A stretch of DNA of 64,000 nt from Halomonas sp. GTDB taxonomy: Bacteria; Pseudomonadota; Gammaproteobacteria; Pseudomonadales; Halomonadaceae. The DNA lies in NCBI RefSeq assembly GCF_011050415.1, contig NZ_DRFS01000017.1:124001-188000 (forward strand). Direction: 5' to 3'. The position numbers and the translations under genes were made by a program. The notes beneath the pieces were generated by a model. The model was not told the origin of the DNA and did no database searches. It saw nothing but the letters and a program-made list of their open reading frames with translations. Below are positions 17,892-28,150 of this stretch, in pieces. Positions within the stretch are counted from its first letter, which is position 1. The number at the start of each line of letters is the position of its first letter.

Positions 17892-17949
17892 GATGATCAG
17901 TTTTCTTTTAAGACCGTCTTAAAAGAACGAGCTTAAAAAACTGATCATC
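17892..17949. repeat. Nested inverted repeat between lpd and sucC
   Basis: The outer arms GATGATCAGTTTT (17892-17904) and AAAACTGATCATC (17937-17949) are perfect complements. Inside, TCTTTTAAGAC (17904-17914) pairs with GTCTTAAAAGA (17916-17926) around a single C. It lies 34 bases upstream of the sucC start. It may be an operator, an RNA structure or a processing site; I do not recognise it. Confidence 0.75.
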
Positions 17950-17996
17950 CCCGTTTCCTTCGATCTTTGCTTTTTTATGGCAAAGCCGAAAGTGTT

Positions 17997-18016
17997 GCGC
18001 CACCCAGGGGTGGCGC
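17997..18016 (-). terminator. Hairpin after lpd
   Basis: A 9-bp perfect stem, GCGCCACCC / GGGTGGCGC, with a 2-nt loop, 19 bases past the lpd stop. There is no clean T tract, so it may be a partial terminator or a 3'-end stabiliser rather than a full stop. Confidence 0.55.
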
Positions 18017-18035
18017 TTCGTTGTTGCTTACTGAA

Positions 18036-19556
<1,521 letters not shown>

Positions 19557-19590
19557 TTAGCGTACGTAAACAATATGACGCTTATGTTTT

Positions 19591-21144
19591 TTAGACGTCC
19601 AGCAACAAACGTGCAGGGTCTTCCAGCAATTCTTTCAGGGTAACCAAGAATTGAACGGCGTCTTTGCCGTCGATCATACGGTGGTCATAAGAGAGCGCCA
19701 GATACATCATCGGGCGGATCTCGACCTTACCGTTAACTGCCATCGGACGATCCTGAATCTTGTGCATACCCAGGATGGCGGTTTGCGGCGGGTTGATGAT
19801 CGGCGTCGACATCAACGACCCAAAGGTACCGCCATTGGTGATGGTGAAGGTGCCACCGATCATGTCGTCCATACCTAGCTTGCCGTCGCGGGCACGCTTA
19901 CCAAAATCAACAATAGTGCGCTCGACGTCAGCAATTTTCATGCTGTCGGTATCGCGCAGTACCGGTACCACCAAGCCACGATCAGTGGATACAGCAACAC
20001 CGATATCCTGATAACCATGATAAACGATATCGGTACCGTCAATGGAGGCGTTCACGTCGGGGTAACGCTTGAGTGCTTCAGAAGCTGCTTTAACAAAGAA
20101 GCCCATAAAGCCCAGCTTGATATCGTGAGCTTTTTGGAAGGTATCTTTGTACTGCGCACGCAGGGCCATGATTTCAGTCATGTCCACTTCGTTATACGTG
20201 GTCAGCATGGCAGCAGTCTGCTGCGCCTGAACCAAACGCTTAGCGATGGTTTGACGCAAGCGACTCATCGGCACGCGCTTCTCAACGCGTTCGCCTTCAG
20301 CCATGGGTGCAGCCGCCGCTTTGGCCGGTGCAGCAGATTTTGCACCTTTCTTAGCGGAACCGTCTTTAACGGCTTTCTGAACGTCTTCTTTCAAGATGCG
20401 GCCACCTTTGCCGGTGCCCTCAATCTTGGCAACGTCCAGGTCATGCTCAGCTACCATCTTGCGTGCAGAAGGGGCTAGAATCTTGTCGCCCACTTTCTCA
20501 TCGGCGCCTTCATCGTCGCTGCTGTCTGCTTTGGCAGGCGCTGCATCACCGCCAGTACTGTCACCACCAGCACCTTCGGTGAAGATCGCCAGAACCGCTT
20601 CGGATTCTACCTGGCTACCCTCTTCAGCTTTAATTTCAGCCAGGGCACCATCGGCGGGTGCGACAACTTCCAGCACTACTTTGTCGGTTTCGATGTCTGC
20701 CAGCACTTCATCGCGCTTGACTGCTTCGCCAACCTTTTTGTGCCACGTGGCGACGGTGCCTTCCTGGATAGACTCAGGGAAGCTGGGCGCTTTTACATCG
20801 TGCTTTTTGCCACCACCGTTACCGCTGCTAGCAGGTTTTTCTGAAGCGGTTTCTTTCGGTGCTTCAGAAGCGCTTTCTTCTTTCTTGCCGCTGTCGCCAG
20901 AGGCACTGCCTTCACCGATTTTGCCTAGCACCTGCTCTGACTGAACGGTATCGCCCTCTTCGGCCATGACGTCAGTCAGGGTACCCGCTTCCGGTGCAAC
21001 CACTTCGAGCACCACTTTGTCGGTTTCGATTTCAACAATCAGCTCGTCACGCTCAACGCTGTCACCCGGCTTTTTATGCCACGCCGCCACTGTGCCTTCG
21101 GCAACGGATTCCGGAAAGGTTGGCGCTTTGATATCAGTAGCCAT
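19591..21144 (-). CDS. sucB: 2-Oxoglutarate dehydrogenase E2, with two lipoyl domains
   Basis: A 517-residue dihydrolipoyl succinyltransferase, longer than E. coli SucB (405). Two lipoyl domains are visible: [17 protein letters not shown] with lipoyl lysine K43, and [17 protein letters not shown] with K155. They are joined by an Ala/Ser/Gly/Glu-rich linker (residues 78-115). A peripheral-subunit-binding domain ([14 protein letters not shown], residues 224-237) and the acyltransferase core follow, with catalytic His488 and Asp492 in [11 protein letters not shown]. Most E2o proteins have one lipoyl domain. The neighbours (sucA upstream, lpd downstream) and the [10 protein letters not shown] context identify E2o rather than E2p. 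It has a good ribosome site (AAGGGAA). Confidence 0.96.
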   Translation of the reverse strand: MATDIKAPTFPESVAEGTVAAWHKKPGDSVERDELIVEIETDKVVLEVVAPEAGTLTDVMAEEGDTVQSEQVLGKIGEGSASGDSGKKEESASEAPKETASEKPASSGNGGGKKHDVKAPSFPESIQEGTVATWHKKVGEAVKRDEVLADIETDKVVLEVVAPADGALAEIKAEEGSQVESEAVLAIFTEGAGGDSTGGDAAPAKADSSDDEGADEKVGDKILAPSARKMVAEHDLDVAKIEGTGKGGRILKEDVQKAVKDGSAKKGAKSAAPAKAAAAPMAEGERVEKRVPMSRLRQTIAKRLVQAQQTAAMLTTYNEVDMTEIMALRAQYKDTFQKAHDIKLGFMGFFVKAASEALKRYPDVNASIDGTDIVYHGYQDIGVAVSTDRGLVVPVLRDTDSMKIADVERTIVDFGKRARDGKLGMDDMIGGTFTITNGGTFGSLMSTPIINPPQTAILGMHKIQDRPMAVNGKVEIRPMMYLALSYDHRMIDGKDAVQFLVTLKELLEDPARLLLDV

Positions 21145-21182
21145 GTCGTTTCCCTTATGTATTCTCTAAATCCAGTGGCCGC

Positions 21183-24017
21183 TTATAAATTAAAAGCGTC
21201 TTCCACCAGCTGGCGCTGCTGTTCAGTATGGACGGACATATAGCCAGCTGCTGGAGCAGCAGAGGCAGGACGTCCTGCAAATTTCAAATCGCGTCCGAAG
21301 CCATCTTTCAGCATATCGGCCACTGCACGCATGTGGTGCTGACTGGAGTACCAAGCGCCTTGATTCAGCGGCTCTTCCTGACACCACACGATGTCCTCGA
21401 CATTGGTATAGCCTTTAAGTGCTTCCAGAAGCTCTTCTTTCGGGAAGGGGTAGAGCTGCTCAAGGCGCAATATCACCGTATCGTGACGCTCATTCTCAGC
21501 GCGCCACGCGGCCAAGTCGTAGTAGACCTTGCCAGCACATAGCACAACACGTGTGACCTTCTCAGGTGCAAGATCGGCTTGGTCAGCCAGCACCATATGG
21601 AACTTGCCGTGGGCCAAATCTTCCAGACTCGAAATCGCTTCTTTATGACGCAGTAGCGATTTTGGTGTCATCACGATAAGTGGCTTACGCAGCGGACGAA
21701 TTACCTGACGACGCAGCAAGTGATAAATCTGCGCAGGAGTCGTCGGCACACATACCTGCATGTTGTGCTCAGCACACATTTGCAGGAAACGCTCCAAGCG
21801 TGCAGAGGAGTGTTCAGGACCCTGACCTTCGTAGCCGTGCGGCAGCAGCATGGTTAAACCACACACACGGCCCCACTTCGTTTCGCCGGAGGAGATGAAC
21901 TGATCCACCACCACTTGCGCACCGTTAAAGAAATCGCCGAACTGCGCTTCCCAGATCACCAAATCATTTGGCGCAGTGGTCGAGTAACCATACTCAAACG
22001 CCAGCACCGCCTCTTCCGATAGGAAAGAGTCATGAATAGTGAAACGCGGCTGACCATCAGCCATGTTCTGTAGCGGAACATAGGTAGTGCCGTCTTTCTG
22101 GTTGTGCACCACCGCATGACGGTGGGAGAAAGTACCGCGTCCGACATCTTGCCCGGTAATACGAATCGGGTGACCTTGTTCCAGCAACGTGGCATACGCC
22201 AGCGTTTCGGCAAAGCCCCAGTTAAGTGCCAAACCGCCGGCCTGCATCTTACGCCGGTCTTCATAAATTTTGGCGACTTGGCGCTGTACCTCGACGCCAT
22301 CTGGAACCTCACACATGCGTGCGGCTAACTGCTGCAGACGCTTCATATCGAAGGTGGTATCTGCATCGCCTGACCACTCGTGGCCCAGGTAGGGTGCCCA
22401 GTCGACAAACAGAGAAGCATTCGGCTCTTGTACTAACGCATTGGCAACGTGATTACCCGCCACTAAATCATTGCGATAGGTTTCCACCATCTCTTTGGCA
22501 GCGTCTTCAGACAAAACGCCCTGCTCCACCAAGCGCTTAGCGTAAAGCGAGCGCGCAGAGGGGTGGTCTTTAATTTTGGCGTACATCATCGGCTGCGTGC
22601 CTGACGGCTCGTCAGCTTCGTTATGCCCACGACGACGGTAGCAGACCAGATCAATCACCACGTCTTTCTTAAACTGCTGGCGATAATCGAGGGCTACTTG
22701 GGTGGCGTGCAGTACTGCATCAGGGTCATCGCCATTGACATGGAAAATAGGCGCTTGAACCATCTTGGCAATATCAGTGCAGTATTCGGTGGAGCGTGCA
22801 TCCTGCGGATGCGACGTGGTGAAGCCCACTTGGTTGTTAATCACAATGTGGACCGTACCACCGGTTTTATAAGCACGGGTTTGAGACATCTGGAATGTCT
22901 CCATCACCACGCCTTGACCGGCAAAAGCAGCATCACCATGGACGTTGATTGGCAGTACTTTGCTGCCCTCTTCGTCGTTACGACGATCCTGACGCGCACG
23001 TACCGAGCCTTCGACTACCGGCGCGACAATTTCCAGGTGCGAGGGGTTGAACGACATTGCCAAGTGAACTTCGCCACCGGGAGACATCACATTCGAGCTA
23101 AAGCCCTGGTGATATTTCACGTCGCCGGAACCGCGTTCAATGACTTTTTTGCCATCAAACTCATCGATCAAGTCGGCTGGGTTTTTACCCAGAATATTGA
23201 CCAACAGGTTGAGTCGACCACGGTGCGCCATACCGATGACCACTTCCTTGGTGCCGTAACCGCCAGCACGCTGGATAAGCTCATCCATCATCGGCACAAA
23301 CGACTCACCGCCTTCAAGGCCAAACCGCTTGGTACCTGGATATTTTGATGCCAGGTAATTCTCCAAGCCTTCGGCGGCCGTCAAGCGCTCAAGTACGTGC
23401 TTACGAACGTCGGCGCTGAACTCCGGCGCACTGCGTACCGATTCAAAACGCCGTTGTAGCCAACGCTTCTCTTCCGTATCGACAATGTGCATGATTTCGC
23501 AGCCGATGGAGCGGCAATACGTACGCTCCAACGCATCCACGATCTCGCGCAGTGGCGCTTTGTCGATGCCTAAAAAGAAAGAACCAGTCTGGAACTCGGT
23601 GTCCAAATCAGCTTTTGAAAGCTGATGAAACGACAGATCGAGATCAGGGACGGGGGTGGGATTACGCAGTCCTAGCGGGTCGATATTGGCCTTCTGATGA
23701 CCACGGAAGCGGTAGGCGTTAATCAGCTGCAGGACTTTCACCTGCTTTTTATTCTCACCGCTATCGGCAGCGGCAACTACACGGCCTGGACGGCTTTCGC
23801 GCCCCAACTGGTAGAACTGATCACGGACTGGGCTTAGTGGGACATCGTGGGAGGCACTGCCCTCGGAAGATGGCAACTGATCAAAATAGCTGCGCCACTC
23901 TTCAGGGACAGAGTCAGGATCTGCGAGGTACTGCTCGTAAAGCGCTTCCACGTAGTGAACATTGCCGCCACTAACGTGAGAGGAACGCCACATCAACTCC
24001 ATTATGCCTTGTTGCAT
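21183..24017 (-). CDS. sucA: 2-Oxoglutarate dehydrogenase E1
   Basis: A 944-residue thiamine-diphosphate enzyme that decarboxylates 2-oxoglutarate and succinylates the E2 lipoyl groups. The N-terminal E2-binding segment WRSSHVSGGNVHYVEALY resembles the Pseudomonas protein. GMAHRGRLNLLVNILGK and HGDAAFAGQGVVMETFQMS belong to the thiamine-binding core. I start at the ATG at 24017 (MQQGIMELMW), since this matches the family N-terminus; the open frame runs 43 codons further upstream but reads through GC-rich hairpins and looks non-coding. The ATG at 24002 is an alternative. It sits 38 bases before sucB and 371 bases after sdhB. Confidence 0.96.
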   Translation of the reverse strand: MQQGIMELMWRSSHVSGGNVHYVEALYEQYLADPDSVPEEWRSYFDQLPSSEGSASHDVPLSPVRDQFYQLGRESRPGRVVAAADSGENKKQVKVLQLINAYRFRGHQKANIDPLGLRNPTPVPDLDLSFHQLSKADLDTEFQTGSFFLGIDKAPLREIVDALERTYCRSIGCEIMHIVDTEEKRWLQRRFESVRSAPEFSADVRKHVLERLTAAEGLENYLASKYPGTKRFGLEGGESFVPMMDELIQRAGGYGTKEVVIGMAHRGRLNLLVNILGKNPADLIDEFDGKKVIERGSGDVKYHQGFSSNVMSPGGEVHLAMSFNPSHLEIVAPVVEGSVRARQDRRNDEEGSKVLPINVHGDAAFAGQGVVMETFQMSQTRAYKTGGTVHIVINNQVGFTTSHPQDARSTEYCTDIAKMVQAPIFHVNGDDPDAVLHATQVALDYRQQFKKDVVIDLVCYRRRGHNEADEPSGTQPMMYAKIKDHPSARSLYAKRLVEQGVLSEDAAKEMVETYRNDLVAGNHVANALVQEPNASLFVDWAPYLGHEWSGDADTTFDMKRLQQLAARMCEVPDGVEVQRQVAKIYEDRRKMQAGGLALNWGFAETLAYATLLEQGHPIRITGQDVGRGTFSHRHAVVHNQKDGTTYVPLQNMADGQPRFTIHDSFLSEEAVLAFEYGYSTTAPNDLVIWEAQFGDFFNGAQVVVDQFISSGETKWGRVCGLTMLLPHGYEGQGPEHSSARLERFLQMCAEHNMQVCVPTTPAQIYHLLRRQVIRPLRKPLIVMTPKSLLRHKEAISSLEDLAHGKFHMVLADQADLAPEKVTRVVLCAGKVYYDLAAWRAENERHDTVILRLEQLYPFPKEELLEALKGYTNVEDIVWCQEEPLNQGAWYSSQHHMRAVADMLKDGFGRDLKFAGRPASAAPAAGYMSVHTEQQRQLVEDAFNL

Positions 24018-24388
24018 CTCTCGGTCACCCTGCACTGATGGGGTGGTATCGGTATCGTCGCAAAATGCGGCGACATCGCTATTGCCCTGCCGGCGGGGCG
24101 GGACTTTTGCCGGCGGCGCCGACCTACGGTCGGAAGCCCTGTTCATCTTTCAACTAGTTAAGCTTCAACTAGCCATACTTCGAATAGCTGACAATACGGT
24201 CTTTCGTATTCAGTTCATGCTCGAAAGCCGGTACCCAAGGCACCGGCTTTCAAACTTGTCTGATCAGCAGTGCGACGTGTCGCCGCACTGCGTGACAAAC
24301 CCTATGATAACAAGCGAAGCGCCATGATTTAAGTGGCATTGTTACCCAACTTAAGTGGCACTCGCTTTTTTACTCATTTGTCATAGGC
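24018..24388. other. sdhB-sucA intercistronic region with hairpins and repeats
   Basis: A 371-base gap in the TCA cluster. It holds a hairpin GAAAGCCGGT / ACCGGCTTTC (24223-24251, 9-nt loop), a smaller one CCGACC-TAC-GGTCGG (24119-24133) inside GC-rich DNA, and three near-copies of TTAAGTGGCA at 24329, 24351 and 24390 (the last, TTAAGTAGCA, includes the sdhB stop). No T-rich terminator tail was seen. It may hold the sucA promoter, an attenuator or an mRNA-processing site. Confidence 0.6.
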
Positions 24389-25099
24389 TTAAGTAGCATC
24401 GGCAAGTAGCATTTCGCGAATTTTACCGATTGCCCGCGTGGGGTTAAGGCCTTTTGGGCATACCGCCACACAGTTCATGATGCCGCGGCAGCGAAATACC
24501 GAGAACGGGTCTTCCAGGTTGCTTAAGCGCTCACTGGTGGCCGTATCACGGGAATCGGCCAAAAAGCGATATGACTGTAGCAGACCGGCTGGACCGACAA
24601 ACTTCTCCGGGTTCCACCAGAACGACGGGCAAGACGTTGAACAGCATGCGCATAGAATACACTCATACAAGCCATCTAGCTTGTCGCGTTCTTCCGGCGA
24701 TTGCAGACGCTCAATGGCAGGTGCCGGGGTGTCGTTCTGCAGGTACGGCTGAATACGCTCGTACTGCTTATAGAACAGCCCCATATCGACAACCATGTCA
24801 CGAATAACCGGCAAGCCTGGCAGCGGGCGCAGCACCAGCTTGTTGTTTTTTACAACATCTGACAGCGGTGTAATACACGCCAAGCCGTTTTTGCCGTTCA
24901 TGTTCATACCGTCTGAACCGCAAACACCTTCACGGCAGCTACGACGGAATGCCAAACCGCTGTCTTGTTCCTTCATCATATGAAGAACATCCAGCACCAT
25001 CACATCGCGGCCTTTGGTATCGACCTGAAACTCCTGCATATAAGGTGCGGAGTCGGTTTCCGGATTATAACGGTATACGGATACCTGAAGATTGGACAT
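24389..25099 (-). CDS. sdhB: Succinate dehydrogenase iron-sulfur subunit
   Basis: A 236-residue subunit carrying the three iron-sulfur clusters of complex II. The 2Fe-2S cluster ligands are in CREGVCGSDGMNMNGKNGLAC-type sequence near residues 55-75, the 4Fe-4S ligands in CILCACCSTSCP near 147, and the 3Fe-4S ligands in RGIMNCVAVCPKGLNP near 205. It passes electrons from the SdhA flavin to the membrane quinone. The length is close to E. coli SdhB (238). It is 27 bases after sdhA, with a good ribosome site (GAGAGGGAG). Confidence 0.98.
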   Translation of the reverse strand: MSNLQVSVYRYNPETDSAPYMQEFQVDTKGRDVMVLDVLHMMKEQDSGLAFRRSCREGVCGSDGMNMNGKNGLACITPLSDVVKNNKLVLRPLPGLPVIRDMVVDMGLFYKQYERIQPYLQNDTPAPAIERLQSPEERDKLDGLYECILCACCSTSCPSFWWNPEKFVGPAGLLQSYRFLADSRDTATSERLSNLEDPFSVFRCRGIMNCVAVCPKGLNPTRAIGKIREMLLADAT

Positions 25100-25126
25100 A
25101 GTGACTCCCTCTCGTCAATGCGGAGT

Positions 25127-26899
25127 TTAGTAGGTACGAACCTTAGGCTCGAACGTATCAACAGTTTTCGGCTTGAAGTTAACGTCACGCTGCTTCAACT
25201 GCTTAGTTAGCGGGAAGTAGAGTGAGTGCTTCAGCCAGTTGACGTCATCACGGTCTGGATAGTCGTAACGCGAGTGGGCGCCTCGGCTCTCTTTACGCTC
25301 AAGGGCAGCGATCGCCGTCGCTTCAGCCACTTCCATCAAGTTATCAAGCTCTAACGCTTCTACACGGGCGGTGTTGAAGGCATTCGACTTGTCAGGCAGG
25401 TAGGCGTTACCAATACGCTCGCGCAGTTTCGCCAGCTTATCGACACCCTCCAGCATGTTTTTCTCTTCACGGAATACGCCGAAAGAGGTCTGCATGATTT
25501 CCTGAAGCTCAGCCTTCAGCTCAGGAATGCTTTCGCCACCTTGTGACTCGTTCCAGCGCGTAATGCGCTTCATGGCTGACTCAATGTCAGACTCAGAAGC
25601 GTCAAGGTATTCAATACCTTCATTAAGCGCGCCTTCGATAAACATACCCGCCGCACGACCAAAGACCACCAAATCAAGCAGTGAGTTACCACCCAGACGG
25701 TTGGCACCATGAACGGAAACACACGCCGCTTCACCACAGGCGAACAAACCGTTAACGATATGATCGGTGCCGCTTTCGTCTTGCGTGATCGCCTGACCAT
25801 GAATATTGGTAGGAATACCGCCCATCATGTAGTGACAGGTCGGCACGACCGGAATCGGGTCTTTCGCCGGGTCTACGTGGGCAAACGTCTTAGACAGCTC
25901 AACGATACCGGGCAGGCGCTTGCCAAGGACTTCTTCACCCAGATGATCAAGCTTCAGGAAGACGTGATCGCCTTTCTCGCCACAGCCGCGACCTTCCAGA
26001 ATTTCCATGACCATTGAACGGGCAACAACGTCACGGCCCGCCAGATCTTTGGCATTCGGCGCATAACGCTCCATAAAGCGCTCGCCATCTTTATTGATCA
26101 GATAACCACCTTCACCACGGCACCCTTCTGTGACCAGCGTGCCCGCACCGTAAATACCGGTCGGGTGGAACTGCCACATTTCCATGTCCTGCATCGGGAA
26201 ACCGGCACGCATTGCCATACCGATACCGTCACCGGTATTGATCAAGGCATTGGTGGTAGAAGCGTAAATACGCCCTGCGCCACCGGTGGCCAGTACGGTG
26301 GCCTTGGATTTAACGTGAACCACTTCACCAGTTTCGATACACATGGCAATACAACCCACCACGTCACCGTTAGCATTTTTAACCAAATCAACCGCGTACC
26401 ACTCATTCAAGAACACGGTGTTGTTCTTTAAGTTGTTCTGGTAAAGCGTATGTAACAGCGCATGGCCGGTGCGGTCAGCCGCTGCACAGGTACGTGCCGC
26501 CTGGCCACCTTCACCAAAATTCTTGGACTGGCCACCGAACGGGCGTTGGTAGATGCGACCGTTATCTAAACGCGAAAACGGCAGACCCATGTGCTCAAGC
26601 TCAAATACCGCTTTCGGGCCTTCAGAACACATATACTCCGCCGCATCCTGGTCAGCGATATAGTCGCCGCCTTTAACGGTGTCATACATATGCCAGCGCC
26701 AGTCGTCATTCGGGTCGTCGGACGCGATCGCACAGGTAATACCACCCTGTGCAGAAACAGTGTGAGAACGGGTCGGGAAAACTTTCGATAACACGGCCGT
26801 CTTCTTGCCGGACTTCGCCAGCTCCAAAGCGGCTCGCAGGCCAGAGCCACCGCCACCAATAATAATGGCGTCAAACGTCAGGCTACGCAGATTAGACAT
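25127..26899 (-). CDS. sdhA: Succinate dehydrogenase flavoprotein subunit
   Basis: A 590-residue flavoprotein that oxidises succinate to fumarate. The FAD-binding motif [17 protein letters not shown] is at the N-terminus, and the covalent flavin site is His46 in [12 protein letters not shown]. The substrate-binding [21 protein letters not shown] lies near residue 245, and [21 protein letters not shown] near 395 is the usual FAD-site segment. The length matches E. coli SdhA (588). It follows sdhD by four bases, as expected for sdhCDAB. Confidence 0.98.
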   Translation of the reverse strand: MSNLRSLTFDAIIIGGGGSGLRAALELAKSGKKTAVLSKVFPTRSHTVSAQGGITCAIASDDPNDDWRWHMYDTVKGGDYIADQDAAEYMCSEGPKAVFELEHMGLPFSRLDNGRIYQRPFGGQSKNFGEGGQAARTCAAADRTGHALLHTLYQNNLKNNTVFLNEWYAVDLVKNANGDVVGCIAMCIETGEVVHVKSKATVLATGGAGRIYASTTNALINTGDGIGMAMRAGFPMQDMEMWQFHPTGIYGAGTLVTEGCRGEGGYLINKDGERFMERYAPNAKDLAGRDVVARSMVMEILEGRGCGEKGDHVFLKLDHLGEEVLGKRLPGIVELSKTFAHVDPAKDPIPVVPTCHYMMGGIPTNIHGQAITQDESGTDHIVNGLFACGEAACVSVHGANRLGGNSLLDLVVFGRAAGMFIEGALNEGIEYLDASESDIESAMKRITRWNESQGGESIPELKAELQEIMQTSFGVFREEKNMLEGVDKLAKLRERIGNAYLPDKSNAFNTARVEALELDNLMEVAEATAIAALERKESRGAHSRYDYPDRDDVNWLKHSLYFPLTKQLKQRDVNFKPKTVDTFEPKVRTY

Positions 26900-26903
26900 G
26901 TAA

Positions 26904-27257
26904 TCAAGCTCCCCACAGAATTTGAATGCCCCACACCAAGTACACGAAAATGCCCAGAATAATCACTGCTTGGGCACCTACGCGTAGGCGAGTGGACTTG
27001 AGATAGTCAGTGGTGACGGTCCACAGACCAATCCAGGCGTGTGCCGCTAAGGCGATAAACGCAAGTAGCGAGAAGATACGCATCCACGTCTGGTTGAACA
27101 GGCCGCTCCAAGTGTAATAATCAAGGTTCGGATTAAACAGCAGGTAGGCAACAATAAAGACTGTATAGAGCGCCAAAATCACCGCGGATACGCGCTGCAT
27201 CAGCCAATCAGACAGCCCACTACGGCCAAAACTTGTGATGTTAGTTACCATACCCAA
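26904..27257 (-). CDS. sdhD: Succinate dehydrogenase membrane anchor D
   Basis: A 117-residue inner-membrane anchor with three hydrophobic segments. [21 protein letters not shown] contains the conserved Arg near the quinone site, and [21 protein letters not shown] contains the candidate heme-ligand His and the D-Y pair near the quinone site. Its start overlaps the end of sdhC by 13 bases, and GGAG precedes it. The length is close to E. coli SdhD (115). Confidence 0.95.
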   Translation of the reverse strand: MGMVTNITSFGRSGLSDWLMQRVSAVILALYTVFIVAYLLFNPNLDYYTWSGLFNQTWMRIFSLLAFIALAAHAWIGLWTVTTDYLKSTRLRVGAQAVIILGIFVYLVWGIQILWGA

Positions 27258-27622
27258 ACTCCTGCCAGAATAATCAGAACAGCACTGACCACCACGGTGA
27301 TCTGCGCTTTTTGTACGCCTCCCTCAAGGGTTACGCCGATGTCAGCATCCATTAGCAGGTGTTTAATACCGGCCACAAAATGGAATGCCAGCGCGGATAA
27401 CAGTCCCCAAGCAATAAACTTAGCCAAAATATTATTGGCCAGTGCATTACTAACGGCGTCAAAACCCGCCGGAGATGACAAAGACTTGCCCAGCGCCCAA
27501 AAAGCGAAAATCAGGCCAACGAACAGGATGACACCCGTGATGCGGTGTGTGATCGACGTCAATGCCGGCAGTGGGAAATGGATAGTAGAAAGATCTAGGT
27601 TTACGGGTCGTTTGCTATTCAC
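27245..27622 (-). CDS. sdhC: Succinate dehydrogenase cytochrome b556 subunit C
   Basis: A 125-residue membrane anchor with three hydrophobic segments. I place the start at the GTG at 27622 (reading MNSKRPVNLDLSTIHFPLPAL), because E. coli and Pseudomonas SdhC begin with the same RPVNLDL segment. The longer open frame to 27730 would add an unrelated Pro/Cys-rich stretch that overlaps a structured leader. SITHRITGVILFVGL holds the conserved Ser and Arg of the quinone site. The heme-ligand His lies in LAFHFVAGIKHLLMD. It is the first gene of the leftward TCA cluster. Confidence 0.93.
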   Translation of the reverse strand: MNSKRPVNLDLSTIHFPLPALTSITHRITGVILFVGLIFAFWALGKSLSSPAGFDAVSNALANNILAKFIAWGLLSALAFHFVAGIKHLLMDADIGVTLEGGVQKAQITVVVSAVLIILAGVWVW

Positions 27623-27754
27623 GGCTTTGTACACACTCTCTTGGCCCGCTCTGCGACAGTTCGGGCATGGCCCGAGCGGGGCGGTGGTTGCTGGAAGGGG
27701 CTCGGCCGTTGCCAAGTCGGGCACGACCACCTACCTGCCGGTCGCGCGCCGTGG

Positions 27755-27783
27755 ATTATAAGAACCTTCGGCCTCGCTTACAA
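27755..27783 (-). promoter_or_regulatory. Predicted sigma-70 promoter of sdhC
   Basis: Leftward TTGTAA (27778-27783), a 17-bp spacer and a perfect TATAAT (27755-27760). Transcription would start near 27748, giving a leader of about 125 nt before the sdhC GTG. Confidence 0.75.
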
Positions 27784-27894
27784 ACCGAACTCAGGCCTAA
27801 CTCGACTATGGTGCAAGAAAAATGCCTTCATACTGAGTCGATTTTGCGCTGCAGCATGGTTATAGTGGCAGTAGATCAGCAGTTTTGTAAGCCT

Positions 27895-27913
27895 GTTAAC
27901 ATATCATGTTAAC
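27895..27913. promoter_or_regulatory. Inverted repeat in the sdh-gltA control region
   Basis: GTTAACA-TATCA-TGTTAAC is a perfect 7-bp inverted repeat with a 5-bp spacer, about 110 bp upstream of the sdhC -35 box and 135 bp upstream of the gltA -35 box. It looks like a dimeric-regulator operator; the regulator is unknown. Confidence 0.6.
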
Positions 27914-27929
27914 CTATTGCCGCTCTTCT

Positions 27930-27970
27930 GACACAACACCAATCACAACAATGATCGACACAACACCAAT
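27930..27970. repeat. 14-bp direct repeat in the sdh-gltA control region
   Basis: GACACAACACCAAT occurs at 27930-27943 and 27957-27970, 27 bp apart (about 2.5 helical turns). It may be a tandem activator site; it does not match a motif I know. Confidence 0.65.
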
Positions 27971-28047
27971 GGCAGGCTTTTTCATCATATACAAAAATTA
28001 TCCATAACAACAACTCCCGTACAACTCATAACTAGCGCTTCGGCTAA

Positions 28048-28075
28048 TTGACAAAATGTCGCACACTTCTATAGT
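28048..28075 (+). promoter_or_regulatory. Predicted sigma-70 promoter of gltA
   Basis: A perfect TTGACA (28048-28053), a 16-bp spacer and TATAGT (28070-28075). Transcription would start near 28082, giving a leader of about 70 nt ending in AGGAGG before the ATG. Confidence 0.78.
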
Positions 28076-28150
28076 GGGCAGGCCTTTTCGCCGGCGCGGT
28101 ATGCGCAACAACGACTTTACGTCCCAACCCGAATTCGAAAGGAGGCCAGC

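Larger units (their letters stand above)
27623..28150. other. Divergent sdhC/gltA control region
   Basis: A 528-base stretch shared by the leftward sdh-suc cluster and the rightward gltA. From left to right it holds a structured sdhC leader with CCCGCTC (27645-27651) able to pair with GAGCGGG (27674-27680), the sdhC promoter, an inverted repeat GTTAACA-N5-TGTTAAC, a 14-bp direct repeat, and the gltA promoter. No gene is likely inside. Confidence 0.75.

Noticed and set aside
24018..24146. 43-codon N-terminal extension of SucA
   Set aside because: The family N-terminus begins at 24017; the extension reads through GC-rich hairpins.
27623..27730. Longer SdhC start
   Set aside because: The added residues do not resemble SdhC, while the GTG at 27622 aligns with the known N-terminus.
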